Of a stretch of 7,451 nt of DNA, positions 1 to 6,597 are shown one piece after another. The position numbers and the translations under genes are program-made. The notes below the pieces were generated by a model, which was given only the letters and a program-made list of their open reading frames with translations, did not search any database and was not told the origin of the DNA. Numbering within the stretch: the stretch's first letter is position 1; every line of letters starts with the position of its first letter. This DNA is from CAIJXV01 sp964497135 (lineage in GTDB: Bacteria; Verrucomicrobiota; Kiritimatiellia; CAIKKV01; CAIJXV01), in assembly GCA_964497135.1 (NCBI GenBank), contig CAZCDO010000192.1, positions 1-7,451 on the forward strand, given 5' to 3'.

Positions 1-79
1 TCTCGATCCTTCGCGAACTCGGCGCCTCGGCGTGAGAAAATTCCAGATAGCTTGGGGGAATCCGATCCAGCCAGTTTCC

Positions 80-112
80 CGCCGGTCATTCTCAACCCGT
101 TTTTGACCGGCG
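80..112. repeat. Inverted repeat, 9-bp arms with 15-nt spacer
   Basis: CGCCGGTCA at 80-88 is the exact reverse complement of TGACCGGCG at 104-112. The 15-nt spacer ends in a run of T. As RNA this would be a stem-loop. As DNA the arm centres are 24 bp apart, about two helical turns, which would suit a dimeric regulator. I cannot tell which is right. It lies about 245 bp upstream of the oxidoreductase start, rather far for a simple operator unless transcription starts close by. Confidence 0.5.
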
Positions 113-124
113 CTCACACTGAAA

Positions 125-170
125 GCCGCGCGACGAGCCCGCCACCAGGCCGGCGGGTGCCTCGCGCGGC
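125..170. repeat. Long GC-rich hairpin
   Basis: The outer arms GCCGCGCGA (125-133) and TCGCGCGGC (162-170) are perfect 9-bp complements. Inside them CCCGCC (138-143) pairs with GGCGGG (152-157) around an 8-nt loop, with a short imperfect internal loop between the two stems. The whole would be a very stable 46-nt hairpin on either strand. No clear run of T follows it on either side, so it is not a standard intrinsic terminator. It could end transcription of a gene to the left by another route, or be part of a structured leader or small RNA. Part of the right side (156-161, GGTGCC) can instead pair with GGCACC at 175-180. Confidence 0.55.
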
Positions 171-246
171 TACTGGCACCTACCTTTACGTCGCCAATAA
201 AATATCGAACGGCTCAGGGCGCGGCGGGAAACTCAACCGAAGATTC

Positions 247-275
247 TTGAGCAGGATGCCTAAATAGCTTAATAT
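247..275 (+). promoter_or_regulatory. Possible sigma-70-type promoter for the oxidoreductase operon
   Basis: TTGAGC at 247-252 and TAATAT at 270-275 are separated by 17 nt, and each matches the sigma-70 consensus at four of six positions. They lie at the start of an AT-rich stretch that runs to the gene. A second candidate is TTGAAT (285-290) with TAAAAT (310-315), which has a better -10 box but a long 19-nt spacer. The assignment rests only on these matches and on position, and the promoter preferences of the host are unknown. Confidence 0.25.
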
Positions 276-357
276 TATTGCGTTTTGAATGGGTATCCAA
301 GTCTCAAAATAAAATAATGTCGTAAAGATGCAGCTATTTAACCCCGGGGAGAACGCC

Positions 358-1530
358 ATGACAATGAAAAAGATTCAAGTCGGAATTCTGGGCGGCGGCG
401 GAATTCTGGGGGCGCATGCCCCGGGATTCAACAAGATCAAGGATCTGTGTACAGTGGTGGCGGTGGCGGAATCCAATCCGGGTCGCGACGAGGCCATCCG
501 CAAACTCTTGGGGCCGGAGGTCCGGATTGTACGGGATTACCACGAGGTGCTGGCGATGAAGGCGGTGGATGCGGTCGATATCATTCTGCCCCATCATTTG
601 CACATGCCGGCAACGATCGAAGCCGCCAAGGCGGGAAAACAGGTGTTGGTCGAAAAGGTCATGGGCCGGAATGTCTGGGAATGTGACCGGATGATCGCGG
701 CCTGCGAAAAGGCCGGGGTGAATCTGACCATCTGCCATGACCGCCGTTATAATGGGGAATGGATGGCGTTGAAAACCATCATCGAGTCCGGTGTCCTGGG
801 CGACATTTTCTTCTGGAAGCTCGACCATAACCAGGATGTGGTTTTGCCGCCTTCGAGTTGGGCGCACTGGAAGGACGGGCTCGGCGGCGGGTGCATCATG
901 AGTTGTCTGACCCATCAAATCGACGGGTTGCGCTGGTATGGGGGCGAGGTGGAATCGGTCACCTGCCTGAGCGCCACCCGGCCCGAACGAATGCAGGGCG
1001 AATTCGCCGGGATCATCGCCGCGAAAATGAAATCGGGCGCTCTGGCTGAACTGTCCATCAACTGGTGGACCCGTTCCAACTACGGGCCCAACAGTCTCTG
1101 GTATGAAATGGTCCAGGTCTGCGGGTCCAAGGGGGAGGCCTACCGGATGTCGGGCAAAGGCACGTTCGTGCGCTTGCACGAGGCGGACGAGGCCGCGCTG
1201 GCGAAATACGGACCGGCAGTCAAAGAGGGCTTTGTCCAGGTGGAAAGCGGTGCCTGGGGCGGCCATGAACGGTGCATCGCGGAATGGATCAAATCGTTGC
1301 GCGGGGAACCGGCAAAAATTGAGACCAGCGGCCGGGAGTGTCGGGGCACCGTTGAGGTGGCCGAGGCGGCGTATTATTCGGTCGAAAAAGGCCGGACCAT
1401 AACCTTGCCGATCAAGCCGCGGAAATGGAAACCCTGCGGCATGCCGGAATCTTTGGGTGGAATCGCGGCGGAACAGGCCAAAAAACAGGCCGGATACCAT
1501 ATCGATATGGGACGAAAGGGCAAATCATGA
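358..1530 (+). CDS. Gfo/Idh/MocA-family NAD(P)-dependent oxidoreductase
   Basis: This is a 390-residue cytosolic dehydrogenase, of usual length for the family, without signal peptide or membrane segments. Family members oxidise or reduce hydroxyl groups on sugars, inositols and related polyols with NAD(P). The N-terminal Rossmann domain (about residues 4-125) begins with the glycine-rich turn GILGGGGILG (9-18) and ends in VEK, whose Lys100 corresponds to the family's conserved catalytic lysine. The C-terminal alpha/beta domain carries GGGCIMSCLTHQID (176-189), with the conserved His186 and Asp189. Two motifs deviate: the usual EKP is EKV, and the Asp normally four residues before the active-site His is Ser182. 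I chose the ATG at 358 because GGGGAG (346-351) lies 6 nt upstream. An in-frame ATG at 328 would add ten residues but has a poor ribosome binding site. The stop overlaps the start of the next gene by 4 nt, implying co-translation. The substrate is unknown. Confidence 0.9.
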   Translation: MTMKKIQVGILGGGGILGAHAPGFNKIKDLCTVVAVAESNPGRDEAIRKLLGPEVRIVRDYHEVLAMKAVDAVDIILPHHLHMPATIEAAKAGKQVLVEKVMGRNVWECDRMIAACEKAGVNLTICHDRRYNGEWMALKTIIESGVLGDIFFWKLDHNQDVVLPPSSWAHWKDGLGGGCIMSCLTHQIDGLRWYGGEVESVTCLSATRPERMQGEFAGIIAAKMKSGALAELSINWWTRSNYGPNSLWYEMVQVCGSKGEAYRMSGKGTFVRLHEADEAALAKYGPAVKEGFVQVESGAWGGHERCIAEWIKSLRGEPAKIETSGRECRGTVEVAEAAYYSVEKGRTITLPIKPRKWKPCGMPESLGGIAAEQAKKQAGYHIDMGRKGKS

Positions 1531-2564
1531 AAGTCGGTGTCGATACCTTTACCTTGAGAGATCTCAAACTCGATCCCTTTCAACAGCTCGACTATATCCA
1601 GAAGTTGGGGCTGGAAGGGGCGCAATTCGGTGGCGTTTGGGGATTGTCCCCGACGCGCGACCCGGGGGTTTTGAAGGCCATCCAAGCGCGGGCGAAGGAA
1701 TTGGGATTGTACACCGAGGTGTCGGTATCCGTGACGCTCAATCCCTGTACCGTCGGAATGCCGGAGGAGGAGCACCTGCGGGTATTGACCGAAGAAATCG
1801 AAATGGCATCCGCCTGCGGGTGGCATGAACTCCACGGATCGTTGGGCGGGGGCGACGAGCGCTACCTGCATCCGGTGCCTTGGACCCGGCACCTGGCCGA
1901 TTCTGCGGTCTTCCTACGAAAACTCAGTCCCGTCCTGCGCCAGCACGGGTGCCGGATCGACCTCGAAACCCATGGCGACATCACCACTTTTGAGTTGGTC
2001 CGGCTGATCGAGGAGGTGGGACCGGATTGTGTTGGTATTTGTCTGGATACGGCCAACGTGATGTGTCACTGCGAGGATCCGACGGCGGCGATCAAGCGCG
2101 CGGCGCCCTACACGCATTTGACGCACACCAAGGATGCGGTGGCGTATTTTTCCGAGCGGGGTATTGTGCGGCAGACCCTGCCTCCGGGGCGGGGCGCGAT
2201 CGACTGGGCCGTGGTGTTGCCGATTCTGGCCGAATATTCACCGAATCTGCCGATGTCGATTGAAGATCACAAGTGGCTGTTTTATTTCCATTGTTTCGAG
2301 CCGCACTGGCTGGCTTTGCATCCCGACTTGACCCGGGATGAACTGGCCCGGTTCATGCACATGATCTGGCGGTGTCATCAGCGCCGGCAGGCGGGTGAAC
2401 TCCCTGATCCGGAGGAATACGAAAAAATCCCGCACGTCGAAGAAGTCACGGAACGTCTGAAATTCGGGTGCGATTATTTGAAGGCGCTGATCCGGCAACT
2501 CGGCCTGGAAGACCGGCCGGCGTCATCGGCCGGGATTCGGTCCTTGTCCTTGATGAAGGCCTGA
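1527..2564 (+). CDS. Sugar phosphate isomerase/epimerase-type TIM-barrel protein
   Basis: This is a 345-residue protein of the xylose-isomerase-like TIM-barrel (AP endonuclease 2) superfamily. Members are divalent-metal isomerases, epimerases or dehydratases of sugars, keto-sugars and inositols, for example IolE and hydroxypyruvate isomerase. The barrel begins directly at KVGVDTFTLRDL. Likely metal ligands, judged from family spacing, are Glu147 in DLETHGD, Asp174 in CLDTAN, His200 in THTKD and Glu246 in SIEDH. PGRGAIDW (220-227) is the usual loop after the fifth or sixth strand. Residues from about 250 form a helical C-terminal extension. The ATG at 1527 is chosen because it gives an ATGA overlap with the upstream stop and has AAAGGG 6 nt before it; an in-frame start at 1425 would lie inside the oxidoreductase gene. 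The pairing suggests it processes the oxidoreductase product or forms its substrate. Its last 119 bp overlap the transporter gene on the other strand. Confidence 0.87.
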   Translation: MKVGVDTFTLRDLKLDPFQQLDYIQKLGLEGAQFGGVWGLSPTRDPGVLKAIQARAKELGLYTEVSVSVTLNPCTVGMPEEEHLRVLTEEIEMASACGWHELHGSLGGGDERYLHPVPWTRHLADSAVFLRKLSPVLRQHGCRIDLETHGDITTFELVRLIEEVGPDCVGICLDTANVMCHCEDPTAAIKRAAPYTHLTHTKDAVAYFSERGIVRQTLPPGRGAIDWAVVLPILAEYSPNLPMSIEDHKWLFYFHCFEPHWLALHPDLTRDELARFMHMIWRCHQRRQAGELPDPEEYEKIPHVEEVTERLKFGCDYLKALIRQLGLEDRPASSAGIRSLSLMKA

Positions 2565-3840
2565 GATCCTGTGCCGGGCTCCGAACGGCATGCGGGCGCC
2601 AGGTCAGCCAGGCGCCCAGCGCAGCCACCAGCGCGCCCATGATGAGCGAGGCCGAATAATGGCCTGTCCAGTCATGGAGCAGCCCGCCCAGAAGCGGACC
2701 GGCGACGCCGGCGACCCCATAACTCAAGAAGAGAAACGGGTAGAGGCGTCCCACTTGATCCACCCCATGGGTAGCCGCCACTTGGGCGGCAAAAAGCACA
2801 AAGCAGGCGCCGAACCCGAAACCGATAAGACTTCCCGCCGCCAAAAAAGCAGTGGGGGAATAAACCGCGGCTATCATCCCTCCGATGGCCAGACACAAGA
2901 GCACGAGCGCCGCTGGAATGGTCCGATATCCGATTCGATCGTAAAGCCAGCCCCAGATAACTCTGCCCGCGACGTTGCCAACCGCCAACCCGCCGATGGC
3001 CCTCGTAGCCTCTTCCGGTGCTAATCCGCCGGCCAATCCCATCGGTTTGAGAAGGCCGATGACAAGAAGCCCGGCAAATGTCCCGCAGAACATGCCGGGG
3101 GCCAGAACACGGAATCCCTTGCTCTTCAGAAATCGCATTCCCGCAACGACGTTGGGCACGCCGTCCGCAATCCCCTGGGGCGGGCGGAAGAGCAGTAGCG
3201 CGCCCAGGACCAACACGGCGCCATAGGCACCGCCAATGGTGCGGAATATCTCAGAAACCGTCCAGGCGTCGCGGGTCCATCTCTCGATCAACGCGGCGAG
3301 CACCAACCCGCCGAGGCCGAATCCGGCGACCGCGACGCCCGTCACCGCGCCCTTGCGCTGCGGAAACCAACGCAGACCGGAGGTGAGGGCCGCGACATAG
3401 CCGAAGCCGATGCCGGCACCGACGATGAGTCCGTACCCGCCCATCAGCCACGGGAGGCGGCCCCCGGCTCCGGCGGTGATCAGATGTCCGCCGGAAAAGA
3501 GCGCCGCGCCCAGCAGGGCCACCCAGCGCGGCCCCCAGCGCGTCAGCAGGCGCCCGCCCACCACCATGGCGAGGGTGAGCGATAAGATGGCGAGACCGAA
3601 GACCAACTGCACGCGGCTCATCGGCAACCCATGGTCCGTGGTCAGGATCGGGACAAACGCACTCCACGCATAAACCCCGCCCAGACACGTCTGAATGAGG
3701 ATAACCGCCGGCAAGATGGCCAGGCGTTTCGCGACTTGGCCACGGGTCTCCGGTGCCCCCCCGGGAAGGAATCCCGGGTTCGCAGGAGCGAGCTCGCGAT
3801 TAACCGGCACTGGCGCTCGCCTGGACTTCCCGATCCGCAT
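2446..3840 (-). CDS. MFS transporter, OFA (oxalate/formate antiporter-like) family
   Basis: This is a 464-residue inner-membrane carrier with about 12 hydrophobic segments, the first near residues 40-66 and the last near 396-414, split by a loop around 220-245. GGVYAWSAFVPIL in segment 1 and the GIGFGYVAALTSGLRWFPQRKG stretch (143-164) resemble the OFA group of the major facilitator superfamily. Motif A appears twice, as GGRLLTRWGPR (95-105, Thr where Asp is usual) and GRVIWGWLYDRIGYR (292-306). OFA members move oxalate, formate and other small organic anions; the substrate here is unknown. The start is supported by GGGAGGT (3846-3852) 5 nt upstream, placed inside the end of purE, so the two genes overlap by 41 nt. 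Residues 1-36 before the first segment are Pro/Arg-rich. Residues 415-464 form a polar, Arg/Ser/Pro-rich tail, mostly encoded antisense to the isomerase gene. That tail may be a recent extension. Confidence 0.85.
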   Translation of the reverse strand: MRIGKSRRAPVPVNRELAPANPGFLPGGAPETRGQVAKRLAILPAVILIQTCLGGVYAWSAFVPILTTDHGLPMSRVQLVFGLAILSLTLAMVVGGRLLTRWGPRWVALLGAALFSGGHLITAGAGGRLPWLMGGYGLIVGAGIGFGYVAALTSGLRWFPQRKGAVTGVAVAGFGLGGLVLAALIERWTRDAWTVSEIFRTIGGAYGAVLVLGALLLFRPPQGIADGVPNVVAGMRFLKSKGFRVLAPGMFCGTFAGLLVIGLLKPMGLAGGLAPEEATRAIGGLAVGNVAGRVIWGWLYDRIGYRTIPAALVLLCLAIGGMIAAVYSPTAFLAAGSLIGFGFGACFVLFAAQVAATHGVDQVGRLYPFLFLSYGVAGVAGPLLGGLLHDWTGHYSASLIMGALVAALGAWLTWRPHAVRSPAQDLRPSSRTRTESRPMTPAGLPGRVAGSAPSNNRTRISDVP

Positions 3841-4312
3841 TCACCACCTCCCGGGTCATTCGCTCGCGATAGGCGACCAATCGAGCGTGAAGATCCGCGT
3901 CGGTCAGCGCGAGAATCGCCACCGCCAGTAACGCCGCATTCTTGGCGCCGGCCTTGCCGATGGCCACCGTGGCCACCGGGATACCGCCCGGCATCTGCAC
4001 GGTGGACAAGAGGGAGTCGAGTCCCCCGAGATCGCTGGTCATCATGGGCACCCCAATAATCGGCAGAACCGTCATCGAGGCGAGCACGCCCGCCAGATGG
4101 GCCGCCTTCCCCGCGCCCGCGATGATCACCTTGACCCCGCGATCTTCCGCTGAAAGCGCGAACTCCCTGGCGACTTCGGGCGTGCGGTGCGCGGAAATGA
4201 CCCGGATCTCATGCGGCACCGAAAACTCCTTCAGCACGGCGGCGCCGTCTTTCAGCGTATCGAGGTCGGACTGACTTCCCATCACGATGGATACCAAGGT
4301 TTTACTGTCCAT
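3800..4312 (-). CDS. purE: N5-carboxyaminoimidazole ribonucleotide mutase (PurE, class I)
   Basis: PurE moves the carboxyl group of N5-CAIR to carbon 4 to give CAIR in de novo purine synthesis, in the cytosol, as an octamer in known cases. The 170-residue product has the full family signature: GSQSD (12-16) and SAHRTP (40-45, with catalytic His42) for phosphate and substrate binding, GAGKAAHLAG (66-75), and the late block QMPGGIPVATVAIGKAGAKNAALLA (106-130). This block and the short length fit class I, which works with PurK; purK is not in the window. I chose the ATG at 4312 because AGAGAGG (4319-4325) lies 6 nt upstream. An in-frame ATG at 4345 would add eleven residues (MNNTTPKERNQ) unlike the family and lacks a good binding site. 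It begins 56 nt after cysN, and its 3' end overlaps the transporter gene by 41 nt. Confidence 0.95.
   Translation of the reverse strand: MDSKTLVSIVMGSQSDLDTLKDGAAVLKEFSVPHEIRVISAHRTPEVAREFALSAEDRGVKVIIAGAGKAAHLAGVLASMTVLPIIGVPMMTSDLGGLDSLLSTVQMPGGIPVATVAIGKAGAKNAALLAVAILALTDADLHARLVAYRERMTREVVNADREVQASASAG
3846..3852 (-). promoter_or_regulatory. Strong ribosome binding site for the transporter, inside purE
   Basis: On the - strand the sequence reads GGGAGGTGGTGAATG, a near-perfect Shine-Dalgarno site 5 nt before the ATG at 3840. It lies within the purE reading frame, 44 to 50 nt before the end of that stop codon. This fixes the transporter start and suggests that ribosomes finishing purE help open or feed this site. 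Confidence 0.75.
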
Positions 4313-4318
4313 TTGATT

Positions 4319-4325
4319 CCTCTCT
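4319..4325 (-). promoter_or_regulatory. Ribosome binding site deciding the purE start
   Basis: AGAGAGG on the - strand lies 6 nt before the ATG at 4312. It favours this start over the in-frame ATG at 4345, which is preceded by an A-rich stretch without a purine-G core. Confidence 0.65.
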
Positions 4326-4368
4326 TTCGGTGTTGTGTTGTTCATCCGTTTTTATTGGTTTCTGCCGA

Positions 4369-5661
4369 TTATGCGCTCGTCCTGATCATTCCGCCGGCCA
4401 GGGTTTCGTGTGTGAAAGGATCCACCAGAACCAGGGACCCGGTAATACGGTTTCTGGAATAGTCATCACAGAACAGCGGGCTGGAGACCCGCAAGTGGAT
4501 CCGGGCGATCTCATTGAGGGCGACCGATCCATCGTTCTCGATCTTGTGTAGCGTGTTAACGTTCACCTTGTACTGAATCGACTTCACGAGGGCCGTGACC
4601 TCCCGGGTCGTATGCAGGAGCAACAATCGGTCCCCCTCGCTGAGTTTTCGGGTCTGGGAAAACCAACAGATCATGGCGTCTATTTCCTGAGCGACGGGAG
4701 GCCGATTATGGGGCTTTACCAGCATATCTCCCCGGGATATGTCGATGTCGTCCTCCAGGGTCATGACGCAACTATGCGGATGGAATGCCTCCTCCATCTC
4801 CGTTCCGGCTCTGTAGATCGCCCGAATCCGGGAGGTGAAACCCGAAGGCAGGGCGATGACTTCGTCTCCCGGTTTGAATACGCCTCCCGCGACCCGCCCG
4901 GCGTATCCGCGAAAGTCGTGCCACCGGTCCGACTGCGGACGAATCACCCCCTGCACAGGAAATCGCGGATCAACGTGGTTGGCATCCGGGCCGACATAAA
5001 CCGTTTCCAGGTGGTAAAGCAGGGTGCTCCCTTCGTACCACGTCATGTTGCGGGACGGGTTGACCACATTATCCCCGAGGAGCGCCGAGATCGGGATGAA
5101 GGTGATCTGGGGGATGTCCAGGCGCGAAGCGAACCGCTTATAGTCCGCAACAATCTCGTTAAACCGGTCCTCTGACCAGCCCACCAGATCCATTTTGTTC
5201 ACCGCCACGACCACGTGTTCGATCCGGAGGAGCGAGGCGATGAAGGAATGACGGCAGGTCTGCTCAATGACGCCGTTGCGGGCATCCACGAGCACAATGG
5301 CCAGATTGGCCGTGGACGCGCCAGTGACCATGTTGCGCGTGTACTGGATGTGTCCCGGCGTGTCCGCAATAATGAACTTGCGTTTGGGCGTGGCGAAGTA
5401 GCGGTAGGCGACGTCGATCGTGATGCCTTGTTCTCTTTCGGCCCGGAGGCCATCCGTCAGCAGGGCCAGATCGACGTTCTCGTCGCCGCGCTGTTGGGAG
5501 GTGCGTTCGATCGCCTCCCATTGGTCCTCGAAAATGGACTTCGTGTCAACCATCAGGCGGCCGATGAGTGTCGACTTTCCGTCGTCGACCGATCCCGCCG
5601 TCGTGAAGCGCAGAAGCTCCATGTCCAAGCCAAGGTTTTTATCTGCTTCGAGAGAGGTCAT
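4369..5661 (-). CDS. cysN: Sulfate adenylyltransferase subunit 1 (CysN, GTPase)
   Basis: CysN is the GTPase subunit of ATP sulfurylase. GTP hydrolysis drives the CysD-catalysed formation of adenylylsulfate (APS) and pyrophosphate from ATP and sulfate. The 430-residue product starts with an elongation-factor-like G domain: P-loop GSVDDGKST (23-31), the switch region REQGITID (76-83), DTPGH (100-104), NKMD (155-158) and SAL (192-194). It is followed by two beta-barrel domains of the EF-Tu type (about 230-430). The protein ends after these barrels with no APS kinase domain, so it is CysN rather than a CysNC fusion, and is somewhat shorter than the roughly 475-residue E. coli protein. The ATG at 5661 has GGGGAA about 11 nt upstream; Met14, just before the G domain, is a possible alternative start. 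It follows cysD by 21 nt, the standard gene order for the heterodimer. Confidence 0.96.
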   Translation of the reverse strand: MTSLEADKNLGLDMELLRFTTAGSVDDGKSTLIGRLMVDTKSIFEDQWEAIERTSQQRGDENVDLALLTDGLRAEREQGITIDVAYRYFATPKRKFIIADTPGHIQYTRNMVTGASTANLAIVLVDARNGVIEQTCRHSFIASLLRIEHVVVAVNKMDLVGWSEDRFNEIVADYKRFASRLDIPQITFIPISALLGDNVVNPSRNMTWYEGSTLLYHLETVYVGPDANHVDPRFPVQGVIRPQSDRWHDFRGYAGRVAGGVFKPGDEVIALPSGFTSRIRAIYRAGTEMEEAFHPHSCVMTLEDDIDISRGDMLVKPHNRPPVAQEIDAMICWFSQTRKLSEGDRLLLLHTTREVTALVKSIQYKVNVNTLHKIENDGSVALNEIARIHLRVSSPLFCDDYSRNRITGSLVLVDPFTHETLAGGMIRTSA

Positions 5662-5682
5662 GGTGTCGTCGTTCCCCAGGGG

Positions 5683-6591
5683 TCAAAAATAGCCTTGCCG
5701 CTTGCGGTCTTCCATCGCGGTTTCCGCCCGGCGGTCGTCGGCCCGCGTTCCGCGCTCCGTTTGTCGCGCGGCGGCGACTTCCGTGATGATCGCCTCGACC
5801 GTTCGAGCCCGAGAACGGATGCATCCCGTGCAGGTCGCGTCACCGACCGTGCGGAATCGCACCCAGTCGGTCTCCGGTTTCTCGCCGTTCTGAAGGGTGA
5901 TGAACTCCGTTACGGCCATCAGCGTCCCGCTCCGCTCAACCACCGGGCGCTGATGCGTGAAGTAGAGGTCCGGAATCGGGATCTGCTCCCGCTGGATGTA
6001 TTGCCAGACATCCATCTCCGTCCAATTGGAAAGCGGGAAAATCCGGAAATGCTCACCGGGATTCATCTTGCCGTTGAAAAGACTCCATAACTCCGGGCGC
6101 TGATTTTTCGGGTCCCACTGGCCAAAATCGTCGCGGTGCGAGAAGAATCGTTCCTTGGCCCGAGCCTTCTCCTCGTCGCGTCGGGCGCCTCCGATTGCCG
6201 CGTCGAATCGGTTCGCGGTGATCGCGTCCAGCAAGGTGACGGTCTGAAGGCTGTTTCGGGAGGGGTTCAGTCCCGGCTCCTCAACCACCCGCCCCTGATT
6301 GATAGAATCCTGGACCGAAGCCACGATCAGGCGCGCGCCCCTCTCCGCCACGAACTGATCCCGAAAGACGATCGTTTCAGGGAAATTGTGTCCCGTGTCC
6401 ACGTGCATCAGGGGAAAGGGCATCCTTGCCGGCCAGAAGGCTTTCCCCGCCAGGTGTGCAACGCAGATCGAGTCCTTGCCGCCGGAGAAAAGCAGGACGG
6501 GGTTCTGAAACTTGGCCGCCACCTCTCGCAGCACGAAAATGGCTTCCGATTCAAGTTGTTCCAAATGAGTCGCTGTGTAGGATCTATGCAT
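5683..6591 (-). CDS. cysD: Sulfate adenylyltransferase subunit 2 (CysD)
   Basis: CysD is the catalytic subunit of ATP sulfurylase and pairs with CysN to make APS from ATP and sulfate in the cytosol. The 302-residue protein is the length typical of the family. It has the PP-loop SGGKDS (36-41) that binds the ATP phosphates, HVDTGHNFPET (63-73), GGARRDEEKARAKER (134-148), PLSNWTEMDVWQYI (186-199) and a CTGC motif (254-257). The C-terminus MEDRKRQGYF is typical of the family. The ATG at 6591 gives the expected N-terminus, with AAGGA about 10 nt upstream. It starts only 6 nt after the stop of the Sua5-like gene and is followed 21 nt later by cysN, so all are probably on one transcript. Neither an APS or PAPS reductase nor an APS kinase is in the window, so whether the APS feeds cysteine synthesis or sulfation cannot be decided. 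Confidence 0.97.
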   Translation of the reverse strand: MHRSYTATHLEQLESEAIFVLREVAAKFQNPVLLFSGGKDSICVAHLAGKAFWPARMPFPLMHVDTGHNFPETIVFRDQFVAERGARLIVASVQDSINQGRVVEEPGLNPSRNSLQTVTLLDAITANRFDAAIGGARRDEEKARAKERFFSHRDDFGQWDPKNQRPELWSLFNGKMNPGEHFRIFPLSNWTEMDVWQYIQREQIPIPDLYFTHQRPVVERSGTLMAVTEFITLQNGEKPETDWVRFRTVGDATCTGCIRSRARTVEAIITEVAAARQTERGTRADDRRAETAMEDRKRQGYF

Positions 6592-6597
6592 TCCGGG

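Larger units (their letters stand above)
1..357. other. Intergenic region with no supportable gene
   Basis: I find no convincing gene in this stretch. Frame 1 is open from the left edge to 267, but the translation is rich in Pro, Arg and Ser, matches no family I know, and its only candidate start is a TTG at 52 without a good ribosome binding site. In frame 3 the first bases read SILRELGASA followed by TGA at 33-35. This could be the last codons of a gene entering from the left, but ten codons are too few to call. The stretch does hold two strong inverted repeats at 80-112 and 125-170 and, from about 245, AT-rich sequence that contrasts with the GC-rich genes and probably carries the promoter of the oxidoreductase operon. 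Confidence 0.6.

Noticed and set aside
3..35. Possible last ten codons of a + strand gene (SILRELGASA, stop TGA)
   Set aside because: The reading is plausible but too short to separate from chance; sequence to the left is needed.
52..267. 71-codon frame with TTG start in the left intergenic region
   Set aside because: It has no ribosome binding site and a low-complexity Pro/Arg/Ser composition, and it runs through both inverted repeats, which better explain the sequence.
334..1500. 388-codon open frame antisense to the oxidoreductase gene
   Set aside because: It mirrors the real gene codon for codon. Its product is His/Pro/Arg/Phe-rich with no family resemblance, as expected from the complement of a GC-rich gene.
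2513..2533. Perfect 7-bp palindrome (CCGGCCG / CGGCCGG, 7-nt loop) as a bidirectional terminator
   Set aside because: It lies inside both coding frames before either proper gene end, and no T-run follows on either strand. In GC-rich DNA such a match is not rare.
5215..6090. 291-codon + strand open frame across cysN and cysD
   Set aside because: It spans the junction of two certain genes on the other strand, and the translation shows no recognisable domain. It is a shadow frame.
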